Positions 7,540 through 17,192 of a stretch of DNA of 41,608 bases are shown in pieces. The DNA comes from JAVJSD01 sp040219575. GTDB lineage: Bacteria > Planctomycetota > Planctomycetia > Pirellulales > Pirellulaceae. The stretch is taken from assembly GCA_040219575.1 (NCBI GenBank), contig JAVJSD010000136.1, positions 1 to 41,608 on the forward strand. The letters are read 5' to 3'. Positions within the stretch are counted from its first letter, which is position 1. Each line of letters begins with the position of its first letter. The notes below the pieces were generated by a model that saw only the letters and a list, made by a program, of their open reading frames with translations, was not told where the DNA came from and did no database searches. Made by a program: the position numbers and the translations under genes.

Positions 7540-8895
7540 TCAATCGACGGCGTCCACAAACGGACTCGGCGCACCGACCTCGCCGCGAACGACGGGCAGC
7601 GTCCTCGGCGGCGCCGACATGGCGTCGTCAGCGGCCCTTCCGCCGCCGCCGGTTTCCAGCACCAGCCAGCGGCGGTCCTTGTACAACACCTGGGCCCGCA
7701 GCACGCGGGCGAACTCGGGCGTCATCCCCTCGGCCTGGCTGCCGATCACCATTTCGCCGATTCGCTGCACCGTCGGTTGGAGACGCTCGCCCGCCAGGCG
7801 GAACGCCGCTTGCGCCTCGGGCCCCGTCCAGTGCCGCTGCAATACTTCATGCAAGCGCGGATTGTTTACGATCACTTCCTCGATAATCTCCCACACCAAC
7901 TGCCGCAATTCGGGATCGTCGAGCACACGGCTCAAGTTGCGGCGGATCGCCTCCTGCACTTTTTCGTTCTTGGCCACTTCCGCCAGAATCCTCTGCTGCG
8001 CGGCGACGATGTCGTCGGTGTGACGGCGAAAGACGGGTGCGGCGTCTTCCTTCAGGTACCGCTCCCATTCCTTCTTGAACAGGCTCTTCTCCGGCGCGAA
8101 CGACTTGTCGTACACATACCGCCAGCCGAACCGCCAGACCGAGGCCCGTTGCCACAGCTTTTGGCCGATCTCTTCGGCGGTGGGCGTGGCCTGCTCGCGG
8201 ACGATGGGCCAGATCTCGTTGCGGACCAGCGGCACCAGCTCCTTCTCGACGACCTCGCGTTGATACTTGCCGCCGAGCGCCTCGATTTCGCCGCGACGAC
8301 TCGCCAGCGAGGCCGCCAGGTCCTGCTCGACCACCACCAGCCCTTCACGGAAACTGGCCTCGACGACCGGCATCAACTGCGCCAGGATCTCTTCGTGATG
8401 CTCGTGAAAGGCGTCGCTCAACTCCGCCGCCACGCGCTCCTGCTTCTCGGGCGGCAGCAGCGTTTGCAGCACCCACTCCATCGAGTGCGGCGTGGTGTGG
8501 TAGACCAGCCGCGCATCGCCGGCGATCGGCGGCGCCGAGGCGTACAGCAACACCTCCGCGCGCTCGGTGCGGGCATAGCGCGTCGCTTCGCCGTCGTTGG
8601 GACCATAGACGGCCCGAACCTCGCCCACCTGGCGAAAGCCGCCGCGGCTTTGGGCCGCAAAGACCGGATCGCCGACCGCCAAGGGCGCCGCCGGCTGCAA
8701 TTCAATGGCGTAGGTATGCCGCGGACCGACCGCCAAGTCGACAAGTTGCCTCGCGGCGCGGCGGTTGACTTGCGACGCCTGCTCGTCGCGGCCGTCGACG
8801 CACCACCACAGCAGCAACGCCGCCGCGGCCCAAGTGCAAACGCCGATGAGGATGCGAAGGTACTTCACGGGTGTTCCTGGAAAGTCGTGGAGCAA
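7540..8895 (-). CDS. membrane-anchored MCE/MlaD-like protein, partner of the MlaF-MlaE fusion
   Basis: The 451-residue protein has one N-terminal transmembrane helix (YLRILIGVCTWAAAALLLWW). A region at about 55-150 is reminiscent of an MCE domain: YAIELQPAAPLAVGDPVF, a GEV turn, AEVLLYASAPPIAGDARL. The remaining 300 residues are highly charged helices, as in the alpha-helical extensions of MCE proteins. It sits 28 bp upstream of the MlaF-MlaE fusion, the place where MlaD would be expected. The MCE assignment is inference because the match is weak and contains an insertion. A GTG start at 8868, preceded by AGGA, is an attractive alternative to the ATG at 8895 and removes nine non-hydrophobic residues. 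Confidence 0.7.
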   Translation of the reverse strand: MLHDFPGTPVKYLRILIGVCTWAAAALLLWWCVDGRDEQASQVNRRAARQLVDLAVGPRHTYAIELQPAAPLAVGDPVFAAQSRGGFRQVGEVRAVYGPNDGEATRYARTERAEVLLYASAPPIAGDARLVYHTTPHSMEWVLQTLLPPEKQERVAAELSDAFHEHHEEILAQLMPVVEASFREGLVVVEQDLAASLASRRGEIEALGGKYQREVVEKELVPLVRNEIWPIVREQATPTAEEIGQKLWQRASVWRFGWRYVYDKSFAPEKSLFKKEWERYLKEDAAPVFRRHTDDIVAAQQRILAEVAKNEKVQEAIRRNLSRVLDDPELRQLVWEIIEEVIVNNPRLHEVLQRHWTGPEAQAAFRLAGERLQPTVQRIGEMVIGSQAEGMTPEFARVLRAQVLYKDRRWLVLETGGGGRAADDAMSAPPRTLPVVRGEVGAPSPFVDAVD

Positions 8896-9208
8896 ACGCG
8901 CGAGGAGGATCGTTCCGGGGAATCGCTCCGCGAAAGGCCATCGAAGCCGGTCCGGCTGATGGATGCGGATCGCGGTTTGGACGTGTTCGACCTGAGCGCT
9001 ATTCGTCTCTTTCGGCCGAATCTCGCGTGCGGGGCGCTATTAATCGTACCGGCGTTCCCCTCGTCGGCCATGACTTCCGGGGTGCTCACAACACGTAACG
9101 CATTTATTCGAAACGACTTGCGTCGTCACGCAGAATTCTCGTTTGAGACACGACCTTTACGCCGTGAGAGCCAACAGGCCGGGCTGCTGACGCAGCGAAT
9201 TGACTGAA

Positions 9209-9332
9209 CGCAGAGGCGCGGGAGGCGTTGAGGGAGCCGGCTCGTGCTGCTTTGCCTGAGTGTTCTTTCGTTGAGATCGATTGACCATTCGGCGGACGAC
9301 ACCCCGCTGCAAGGATCTCCCGCGCCTCTGCG
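9209..9332. repeat. inverted repeat pair, possible MITE-like element
   Basis: A perfect 16-bp arm (CGCAGAGGCGCGGGAG at 9209-9224) recurs inverted at 9317-9332. The right side continues as CTTTGCGCCTCTGCGTT, so the same CGCCTCTGCG core occurs twice there. Similar CTCTGCGTCTTTGCG strings are familiar as dispersed repeats in several bacterial phyla. About 92 bp separate the arms. Confidence 0.6.
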
Positions 9333-9416
9333 TCTTTGCGCCTCTGCGTTCCACCTGCTTGCCGGGCGTGTTCGTCGCACCGACGTCATGCGGCATCCGC
9401 GGGCTAATGCAACGTC

Positions 9417-9442
9417 CGCGACGGCGGAGCCGTCGGCTTGGG
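9417..9442. repeat. REP-like hairpin downstream of ABC ATPase gene
   Basis: The core GACGGCGGAGCCGTC (9420-9434) is a hairpin with 6-bp arms, followed by GGCTTGGG. The 28642-28668 copy differs by one base in the core. Both lie just past the stop codon of a minus-strand gene, so they could act as 3'-end stabilisers or weak terminators. Confidence 0.65.
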
Positions 9443-9461
9443 GGGCGATTGGCGAGAGGGG

Positions 9462-10394
<933 letters not shown>

Positions 10395-10453
10395 GGTCGC
10401 AAGGGGGCAGGAGGAGAGTTTTCATGGAAATAGACGAGGCGGCGCGTCGGCGG

Positions 10454-12742
10454 TCAGGGGTTGGATCGCGAGATCGTCTCCGCCGCGACGGGCAACACGA
10501 TGCGGTAGTAGGTCCAGCGGCGATCGTAATCGTCGGCCATCGGTTCGCCGTCGCGGAGCAGTTCGGCCGCCGGATTCTCGACGCGGCCGAGCAGGATGGC
10601 GCGATCGAGTCCCAGGTGGGCGCTGAGGTCGACGAACGACTGGTAATCGCCGCCGAGCCCGGTGTAGGTGGCCCCTCCCGCGGCGTCGTGCAGCATCATC
10701 ACCTCCATGATGCGGGGCACGTTGCCGCCGGTGCGATTCCAAGCCGTGGCCAGGCTGCGATCGTCGTCGACTTCGCCGCGGCGTCGTCCGCCGCTATCGA
10801 CCGAGCGGCGTGTGAGGTGCCACTCCAGCGTGCGCGGCGGCGGAAGTTCGTCGATCGTGACCGTTTGGTTGGGCGCCAGGTCGCGATCCATCACGTACGC
10901 CCAGCTGGAATAATACAGCACACAATCCTTCAGTTCGATGTCGAGCGGATTGCCCAGGGTGCCGGTCAGCAGACGCGTCTGCCTGCGGGAGACCAATCGG
11001 TCGAGTCGCGGGGAGTCGGTCTTCCGCCACCAACGGGCCACCAGCGTTTTGCTGGAACCGACCTGGATCGGCATGCCGGTCAGTTCGGCGGGGCCAACGT
11101 CGCGCGGCAGCGAAGACGAGGAGATGCGGTACGGCTGATTGAACATCCGCGCCGCGGTCTCGGTGTTCATGCCTCCCATCGCGTCGCCGGGCAAACCTTG
11201 CCACGAAAGCAACTGCCCCGCCGCGACTGACTCCGCCGCGGCCGACTCTGCCGGCTGACCGGCGTCGACCGACAGGTCGAACCGCTGCGTGTTCGGCGAA
11301 TAGACGTGCGACCAACTCGTGCCGCGGAGCAGGTTGCTTTCCACGTCGATGTCGACCAGATCGACCTGGTTCACCTTGACGCTTCCGCCGCGCGAGACAT
11401 CGGCCAGATACCAGGCCAGCGCACACCCGCCGATCACCGCGAGCGGGAACGTCACCCACGTCCAGGCCATGTTGCCCACGACCTTGCGAAGGAAGAAGTA
11501 ATCGAGTGGTCCGATGATCAGGATGTAGACGATGATCAGGCCGGCCACCCAGGAGAAGGCGAACGGCGTGACGCCGGCGAACTGGTCGAGCGCGCCGCGA
11601 AGCTGACCGGTCATGTCGCGATAGCCGATGTGGCTTACCTGACCCGAGGGACGCGACAGTTCGCTCTCCTCGGGCCGGCGGAGGGTCGCCTCCAGCAAAC
11701 GGCCGAGGAAGCGGGAACGACCACCCCACGTGGAAAGCGGCGGGGCGTCGAGGTCGACGGCGGCGAAGGTGAGTTGTCCGAAACCGTGCGCGGAGCGGAT
11801 CACCGCGGGCGTCTGTTGCCGGATCGACTCGTGCGCCTCGACCGTTCCGCGAGGGGCGTCGAGGCGGCTCATGGCGATTCGAAATGTGGCGACGCTTTGC
11901 CCGGCGTCGATGCGCTCGGCGCGGGCGTATTCCTCGAGTCCGCCGGTGCGGGTCTCCTGCACGACCTCGGCGAAGGTTCCCGGCGCGAAGCGGGCGAAAC
12001 GCCCCGGTGTTCGGAACAGCGCCTCGCCTTCGGCGCCGGCGCAGAGCACGAGATGGCCGCCGAGCAGCACCCAGCGATCGAGCGCTTCGAGCTGGGCGTC
12101 GGAAATCGCCTGGAACGTTTCGCCGTCGCTGGTGGTCAGCACCACCGTGTCGACCCCTTCGTAGCCGTACCAGCGATCGGGCAATCGCGCCGCATCGTCG
12201 ATCAAGGCGGCGACGCGCTGTTCGTCGGCGGCCCGCTGGCGATTAGCCGCGGCTAGCGTGTCGTTGACGCCCGCGTCGCGTCCGATGGTGACGACGAGTT
12301 GATTCGTGGCGGGAACGGCTTTGGCGAGCTTGCCCGCGGTCATGACCAGGGGGGCCGCGATCGCCGCGCCGTCGGCGTCCACCAGGGCGACGGAGATCTC
12401 GCTGCCAATTCGACCGAACTTGGCGTAGCGCAGCAGCGTTGTCTTGTCGCCCGCCGCCAACGAGAATGGCTCGTCGTCGACGATTTCGCAGCGGACGCCG
12501 TCGCCGTCGGGCAACACGAGTTTCAACCGTCCCTCGATGGCCTTCGGGCCACCGGCCAGCGTGATGTGGACCGGAGTCCAGTAGCCGACCTTGTACGCGC
12601 CGTCGAACCCGAGCGCGACCGATTCGACGCCAGGGCCGGCGGCGGGGCTCTTTTCGTCCTGCGCGAGAAGCGAAGCCCGTGGAACGAGGAAAACAGCCGA
12701 TACGATCAACGCGGCGAGGATCGCCATCGCCTTAGCGGCCAT
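10454..12742 (-). CDS. large exported membrane protein of unknown function
   Basis: The 762-residue product is best started at 12742, where a signal peptide begins (AMAILAALIVSAVFLVPRA, cleaved near LLAQ). The 148 residues upstream in the open frame are Arg-rich shadow of the MazG gene. The N-terminal half is beta-rich, followed by a segment resembling class-I glutamine-amidotransferase-like folds (VDTVVLTTSDGETFQAIS, WVLLGGHLVLCAG) without a recognisable catalytic cysteine. Two transmembrane helices flank GPLDYFFLRKVVGN near the middle of the chain, and a long beta-rich C-terminal domain follows. It lies immediately upstream of the ABC ATPase, so it may be an accessory to that transporter. 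No family name is recognised. Confidence 0.75.
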   Translation of the reverse strand: MAAKAMAILAALIVSAVFLVPRASLLAQDEKSPAAGPGVESVALGFDGAYKVGYWTPVHITLAGGPKAIEGRLKLVLPDGDGVRCEIVDDEPFSLAAGDKTTLLRYAKFGRIGSEISVALVDADGAAIAAPLVMTAGKLAKAVPATNQLVVTIGRDAGVNDTLAAANRQRAADEQRVAALIDDAARLPDRWYGYEGVDTVVLTTSDGETFQAISDAQLEALDRWVLLGGHLVLCAGAEGEALFRTPGRFARFAPGTFAEVVQETRTGGLEEYARAERIDAGQSVATFRIAMSRLDAPRGTVEAHESIRQQTPAVIRSAHGFGQLTFAAVDLDAPPLSTWGGRSRFLGRLLEATLRRPEESELSRPSGQVSHIGYRDMTGQLRGALDQFAGVTPFAFSWVAGLIIVYILIIGPLDYFFLRKVVGNMAWTWVTFPLAVIGGCALAWYLADVSRGGSVKVNQVDLVDIDVESNLLRGTSWSHVYSPNTQRFDLSVDAGQPAESAAAESVAAGQLLSWQGLPGDAMGGMNTETAARMFNQPYRISSSSLPRDVGPAELTGMPIQVGSSKTLVARWWRKTDSPRLDRLVSRRQTRLLTGTLGNPLDIELKDCVLYYSSWAYVMDRDLAPNQTVTIDELPPPRTLEWHLTRRSVDSGGRRRGEVDDDRSLATAWNRTGGNVPRIMEVMMLHDAAGGATYTGLGGDYQSFVDLSAHLGLDRAILLGRVENPAAELLRDGEPMADDYDRRWTYYRIVLPVAAETISRSNP

Positions 12743-12807
12743 CGTCAACCGTGGCTGTCTGGAAGCCTGCCGCACGACCTTGCTGTTCACCGTCTCGCCG
12801 TTCACGT

Positions 12808-13137
12808 TCAAGGTTTTTCCGCATCGTCGCAGGTGCACACGAACTCGCCGCAACCCGGGCAACCGCCGCCGTACTTGCGGCGGACGGCCTCGCTGAGATC
12901 GACCTCGGCCACGTTGGCGATGGTGGTCAGCCAGGCCAGCACGTCGGCGAACTCCTCCATCCGCTCCTCGCGCGAGCCGTTGCGGAGCGCCGAGGCCAAC
13001 TCGCCCACCTCCTCCATCAGCCACATGAAGGTGCCGTCGATGCCGCGGGCGACGTCCTTCTCCAGATACATTTCGCGGATGAGGCGCTGAAATCCCGCCA
13101 GGGAAACGTCGGCGGACGGTTGATCGGAATCGGTCAC
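12808..13137 (-). CDS. MazG-like nucleotide pyrophosphohydrolase
   Basis: The 109-residue protein has the all-alpha NTP-PPase motif: WLMEEVGELASAL supplies the first EExxE-type acidic cluster, and RMEEFADVLAWLTTIANV the second ExxD cluster. Such enzymes hydrolyse nucleoside triphosphates to monophosphates and may clean the nucleotide pool. The C-terminus ends with four cysteines in CPGCGEFVCTC, a probable zinc knuckle seen in some family members. It begins with GTG at 13137 and shares GTGA with the TGA stop of the upstream TPR peptidase gene, so translation is probably coupled. Confidence 0.88.
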   Translation of the reverse strand: MTDSDQPSADVSLAGFQRLIREMYLEKDVARGIDGTFMWLMEEVGELASALRNGSREERMEEFADVLAWLTTIANVAEVDLSEAVRRKYGGGCPGCGEFVCTCDDAEKP

Positions 13138-16025
13138 GGTGAAAGGTTTTCCAGCAGGGCTTGGGCGCCGGCGTAATCGGGATCAATGGCGATCAGCGCT
13201 TTCAACGCGGCGATCGCCCGGTCTTTGTGACCCGCCTTATGGGCGGCCTGGGCTTGCGCGAATCGCCAGTCGAGTTGGTCGCCGTCGAGCCGCGTGGCGG
13301 TTTCATATTCCAAGGCGGCGCGGTCGTACTGTTGCTCCGCCTCCAGCGCTTTGGCGAGCAGGGCGTGGACCTCCGCGTCCATTACGTCGATGTGCAAGGT
13401 TTGGTTCGCCCAGCGAATCGTTGCGGCCCGGTCGTTCCGCTCGGCGGCCAGTTGGGCCAGCTTCTTGCACAGGATGGCATTGTCGTAATCGACTTCGGCC
13501 AGCTTGGCCAGGGCCCCGGCCAGCTTTTCCTGCTGATTCGATTGCAGATAGACCGCGGCCAACAGCTTGTTCCACTGCGGATCCTCCGGGAATTTCTTCG
13601 CGCCAAGTTCATACAACCGCTCGGCGGCGGCGTAGTCCCGCGAGCGAAGCTTGAGTCCCGCCAACAGCGACAGCAGGTTGGACTGCGGCTGATCGTTGTC
13701 GAGCGCTCCCTCCAGTCGCGCCAGCGCGCCCTTCGCATCGCCGATCGAAAGCAGCAAGCGGGCCATGACATAGGCCGCCAGCTGCTGCCGCGGCTCGACT
13801 TCGATCGCCTTTTCCGCCCACTTGCGGGCCGTCGGCTTGTCGTCGCGCTGCAGGTAGGCGTACGCCAACTGCGCCGCCAGGTCGGCGTCGTCGGGCTTCT
13901 CGGCGATGGCTTGTTCGAGTTCGGCCAGTGAGCGGACGGGTTGCGGCGCTTCGGCGACGATCACCCCCTCATCGGCCAGCAGCTTGTCGACGTACTTGCG
14001 GTAACCCGCTTCGAATTGCTCGACGTCCACGCCCAGCGCCCGACGGATCGCCTGCTCGGTGGTGAGGTTGTCGGCGTAGGCCGCCAGCAACCGGGTGAGG
14101 GCGTCATCGCCGTGCGCGTGCAGGGCGTATTCGGCGTACAGTTCCGATTGGCAATAGGCCAGCGTCCAATCGTCGCTGCTGCTGGGGCGGATGAAGCCCA
14201 GGTTGATGTTGTCGAGCGTAAACAGCGAGTCTTCGCGCGCTCGCCGGGCCAGCACGCGCAGCCAACTGGGCGGCCTGGGCATGTCCTCGTGCCACACCGC
14301 CAAGGCCTCGGTGAACCAGTGCGGGATGTTGAAATCGGTCTGCTGCAAGTTCACCACGTGCACGAACTCGTGCCGCAGCACCCGCGCCCAGTTGAACTTC
14401 GACGGCATGTCGTTGGGCGAGGCGATGGCCACCATCTTGCCGGCGCAGGCGCCGACCGTGCCGACGTACGGCAGCCCCACCATCCGCGCGCTGAACCAGC
14501 TATGCGCGCTGGTGGTGCGGGTCTTGGCGAAGATTTCGAACAGCGACTTGCCCCGCGGCTCGTAGCCCAACCGGGCGACCATCTCGGGGTAGACTTCATC
14601 CTCCAGATAGCGGGCGGCGTACTGGGCCAGGATCTCGTCGCTGCCGCGATCGAAGCGGATCACGAAGTGTTCGGTTTCGAGCACGGCGTATTTCGAAAGC
14701 ACGTCGAGCACCGCCAGCGTGTTTTTCACCCGCACGTTGAACGGATCGACCTCGAACGACTCATTCAGCAGCTTGGCCGCTTCCGCTTCCTCGCCCAGCC
14801 GCATGTACATCATGCCGAGTTGCCCGCGAACGGCCACGAGCTGCGGCATGCGGTCGTACGCCTGGCGATAGTACTTTGCCGCGAAGGGGAATTTGCGGAG
14901 ACGGTCGAGCGTGGCCCCGAGCGCGGCGAAGAACACGCCGCAGTGCTCGTTGCGGGCGACCACTTCGTCGATCACCTCACCCATCCGCGTGCCGGCCGTA
15001 TCCTCCCGCAATCCGTCGACGGCGCCGTACGAGGCCGCCAGCCGCCCCAGCGTTTCTTCATCGCGCGGGTTCAGCTTGCGAGCCGCCTCCAGCACGGTGA
15101 GCGCCTCGTGCGGCTGGAAGTTCGCCAGCAGCATATCGGCCTGGAGCTGATGCGCCACGACGAGGCGGGGATTGATCTCGAGCGCCCGATCGAGCGATTT
15201 GCGCGCCTCGTCGAGATTATAGTTCTGCAGCGCGAGCCGGGCTTTGGCGGCGTGCAACTCGGCGGCGTTGGCGTTGATCGCCAGCCCGGCGGTGATCTCT
15301 TTGAGCGCGTCGGACTGGTTGTACTTCTCCAAAAACAGCAGCGCCGCTTCCAGCCGCGCCGGCCAGTAGTCGGCGTCGAGCTTGAGCGCATCGGGATAGA
15401 GCGTGTTGACCAGGAAGCTGAACTGCCGGCTGTTGCGATGCCAGCGGGCGTACTCCCCCGCGGCCAGGCCGACCAGGTGCAGTTGCTCGGGCCGCGTGAC
15501 GTCGCGCTGATGGCGGTTGTAGTACCGCACCAGATGCAGGTAACCGTCGTCGGCCTGCGGCATGCGGCCGTGCACGCGGTGCAACTCCGCCGTCAGCCAG
15601 CGAGCCAGCAACTCGTTCTCGTCGAGTTGGAGCGCGCGGTCGAGTTGCTTCCGGCACGCCTCGTAGTCGCCCGACTCGAAGTGCAGCCGAGCAAGTCGAG
15701 CGGGAATGCGCGCCTCGTTCGGCGCCGCCTCCGCCGCCGACTCAAGCAGCGCGATCGCCTGCTCACGCTTGCCCGTCTCGCGATGAAGCTCGGCCAGTTC
15801 GAGCGAGGCTTCGACCGGCGCCGCCTTCCGCAGACGCTCGAAGATCGCCGCCGCTTCCGCGTAGTGGCCCGTCCGTCTCAGCCGCCGACCCTCGGTCAGC
15901 GCCTCGTCGTTCGGCGAATCGTCGGCAAATGCACGGTTCGGCGCCTGCAAGAACACCACCAACCCGACGGCGATCCACCATGCGAACCGATTCAAGCCCG
16001 GCATTCGTTCACGAGAACAATCCAT
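13134..16025 (-). CDS. exported TPR protein with peptidase MA-like HExxH domain
   Basis: The 963-residue protein starts best at 16025, where GAGGA lies 6 bases upstream, and carries a signal peptide (FAWWIAVGLVVFLQA, cleaved after the AFA region). Residues about 35-430 and 700-960 are TPR arrays (for example YNLDEARKSLDRALEINPR and AALEYETATRLDGD). Between them is a metallopeptidase-like domain with HEFVH at 552-556 and a downstream glutamate (E573 in WFTEALAVWHE), fitting the gluzincin pattern of peptidase MA-like proteins. The substrate is unknown, and the protein probably acts in the periplasm. Its stop overlaps the MazG start by four bases. Confidence 0.85.
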   Translation of the reverse strand: MDCSRERMPGLNRFAWWIAVGLVVFLQAPNRAFADDSPNDEALTEGRRLRRTGHYAEAAAIFERLRKAAPVEASLELAELHRETGKREQAIALLESAAEAAPNEARIPARLARLHFESGDYEACRKQLDRALQLDENELLARWLTAELHRVHGRMPQADDGYLHLVRYYNRHQRDVTRPEQLHLVGLAAGEYARWHRNSRQFSFLVNTLYPDALKLDADYWPARLEAALLFLEKYNQSDALKEITAGLAINANAAELHAAKARLALQNYNLDEARKSLDRALEINPRLVVAHQLQADMLLANFQPHEALTVLEAARKLNPRDEETLGRLAASYGAVDGLREDTAGTRMGEVIDEVVARNEHCGVFFAALGATLDRLRKFPFAAKYYRQAYDRMPQLVAVRGQLGMMYMRLGEEAEAAKLLNESFEVDPFNVRVKNTLAVLDVLSKYAVLETEHFVIRFDRGSDEILAQYAARYLEDEVYPEMVARLGYEPRGKSLFEIFAKTRTTSAHSWFSARMVGLPYVGTVGACAGKMVAIASPNDMPSKFNWARVLRHEFVHVVNLQQTDFNIPHWFTEALAVWHEDMPRPPSWLRVLARRAREDSLFTLDNINLGFIRPSSSDDWTLAYCQSELYAEYALHAHGDDALTRLLAAYADNLTTEQAIRRALGVDVEQFEAGYRKYVDKLLADEGVIVAEAPQPVRSLAELEQAIAEKPDDADLAAQLAYAYLQRDDKPTARKWAEKAIEVEPRQQLAAYVMARLLLSIGDAKGALARLEGALDNDQPQSNLLSLLAGLKLRSRDYAAAERLYELGAKKFPEDPQWNKLLAAVYLQSNQQEKLAGALAKLAEVDYDNAILCKKLAQLAAERNDRAATIRWANQTLHIDVMDAEVHALLAKALEAEQQYDRAALEYETATRLDGDQLDWRFAQAQAAHKAGHKDRAIAALKALIAIDPDYAGAQALLENLSP

Positions 16026-16078
16026 CAGATCCTCGACGAGCAAACGGCGACGACAAGTCGTCGGCTTGGAGCGCCATG

Positions 16079-16954
16079 CTACTCACTCTTCCGCGAGGAG
16101 ACCGCATCGGCGGTGGGGAAATCCTCCGGCAGATTCTGCGTCACCCGGCCGGTGGCGGCCCACTCGGCGCCGCGCTGCAACGTGGTGATGAAGCCGACGC
16201 ACTCCTGCGAGTACTCGGCGTGTCCCATCGGCGTGTGGAAGACGCGGCCCTTGCCGTAGTCGACGGTCAGAATCATCGGCTCGTGCCGGCCGGTGACCTG
16301 GCTTTCGGCGGTGGCCAGCACGCGCATGTTCTCGGCCGGTCCGCGGAGCATGTCGTACAGTTCGTCCTTGGCGTGCATCCAGGCTTGCGGCATGCCCTTG
16401 GTGACCGGGTGCTCCGCATCGCGGACGACGACCGGGAATTCAAGCTGCGCGCCGTGATTGCCGCCGCGTCCGGCGCTGGGGTCGCGGACCAGTTCGCCCT
16501 GCTTGAAATAGACGTAGGGCCCGGACTTCTCGTTGCGTCCGCCCCAGCCTCCCAGGCCGATGATCTCGTTGTACTGCGGCCAGTCGCCGAAGGCGTTGTT
16601 CGCCGCGTGCACCACCACAAACCCGCCGCCGCCTTTCACGTAATCGACGAACGCCTGCCGCGTCGCCTCGGGCCAGGGAGCGCCGTTGTAGTTCGAGACG
16701 ACGACATCGTAGTTGGCGAATTCCGGCTTGAAGTCGGGGTCGGTCCCCTGCGGCGCGGTCGTGGCCACGTCGACCGTGAACAGCCCGGTCTCTTCGAGAT
16801 TCCGCTTCATCATCTTGGTCGTGGCCGGCCAAACCTTGTGGTTGTTCTGGCCATCGACGATCAACGCCTTCAGCTTTGCTGCATCCGCGGCGTGCGCCGA
16901 ACCGGCCAACAAGAGGAGCAACAGGAAAGGCACGACGGCGAGACGACGGAGCAT
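16079..16954 (-). CDS. exported ThuA-like domain protein
   Basis: The 291-residue protein has a clear signal peptide (LAVVPFLLLLLLAGSAHA) and then a ThuA-type, class-I glutamine-amidotransferase-like fold. Recognisable parts are ALIVDGQNNHKVW, the strand YDVVVSNYNG, GGGGFVVVHAANNAFGDWPQYNEIIGLGGWG (abridged here to its GGWG end) and ILTVDYGKGRVFHTPMGH. ThuA-domain proteins are very common in planctomycetes and are associated with sugar metabolism, but the reaction is unknown. The gene is divergent from the Gly/Tyr-rich gene at 17193, and the 238 bp between them should contain both promoters; I could not assign promoter boxes with confidence. Confidence 0.88.
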   Translation of the reverse strand: MLRRLAVVPFLLLLLLAGSAHAADAAKLKALIVDGQNNHKVWPATTKMMKRNLEETGLFTVDVATTAPQGTDPDFKPEFANYDVVVSNYNGAPWPEATRQAFVDYVKGGGGFVVVHAANNAFGDWPQYNEIIGLGGWGGRNEKSGPYVYFKQGELVRDPSAGRGGNHGAQLEFPVVVRDAEHPVTKGMPQAWMHAKDELYDMLRGPAENMRVLATAESQVTGRHEPMILTVDYGKGRVFHTPMGHAEYSQECVGFITTLQRGAEWAATGRVTQNLPEDFPTADAVSSRKSE

Positions 16955-17192
16955 AGAGGTAATTCCTTGCGCAGTGGGGAAAGGTCGGGTGCGTGCCGAC
17001 CATTCTAGCTTGACCGAGAGCGGGAATCAGCCAGGAGTCGATTGGGCGGGTTTGCCCCGGGAAATTCGCCAAAGTTCGTTGGAAACCCGTCGCGGCGGCG
17101 ACCGCGACTTAACTTCGCCCCGCGAAAACCGTAAAATGGGGCCGGCAGCTTTGGGAATCGTTCCGACTTCGCAACACGACCGGAGAAGTGAG

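Larger units (their letters stand above)
8896..9461. other. non-coding interval with inverted repeat and REP-like hairpin
   Basis: No convincing gene is present in this 566-bp interval; the short open frames on both strands are arginine-rich or match repeat sequence. It contains the inverted repeat at 9209-9332 and the REP-like hairpin at 9417-9442. No permease gene or remnant for the neighbouring ABC ATPase is recognisable here. Confidence 0.6.

Noticed and set aside
10454..13186. Full 910-codon frame as the gene for the large exported protein
   Set aside because: The first 148 residues overlap the MazG gene and are low-complexity Arg/Gly; a signal peptide begins at 12742.
13941..16259. Plus-strand open frame of 772 codons opposite the TPR peptidase gene
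   Set aside because: Antisense to TPR repeats and the HExxH motif; its translation is repetitive Arg/His/Gln shadow.
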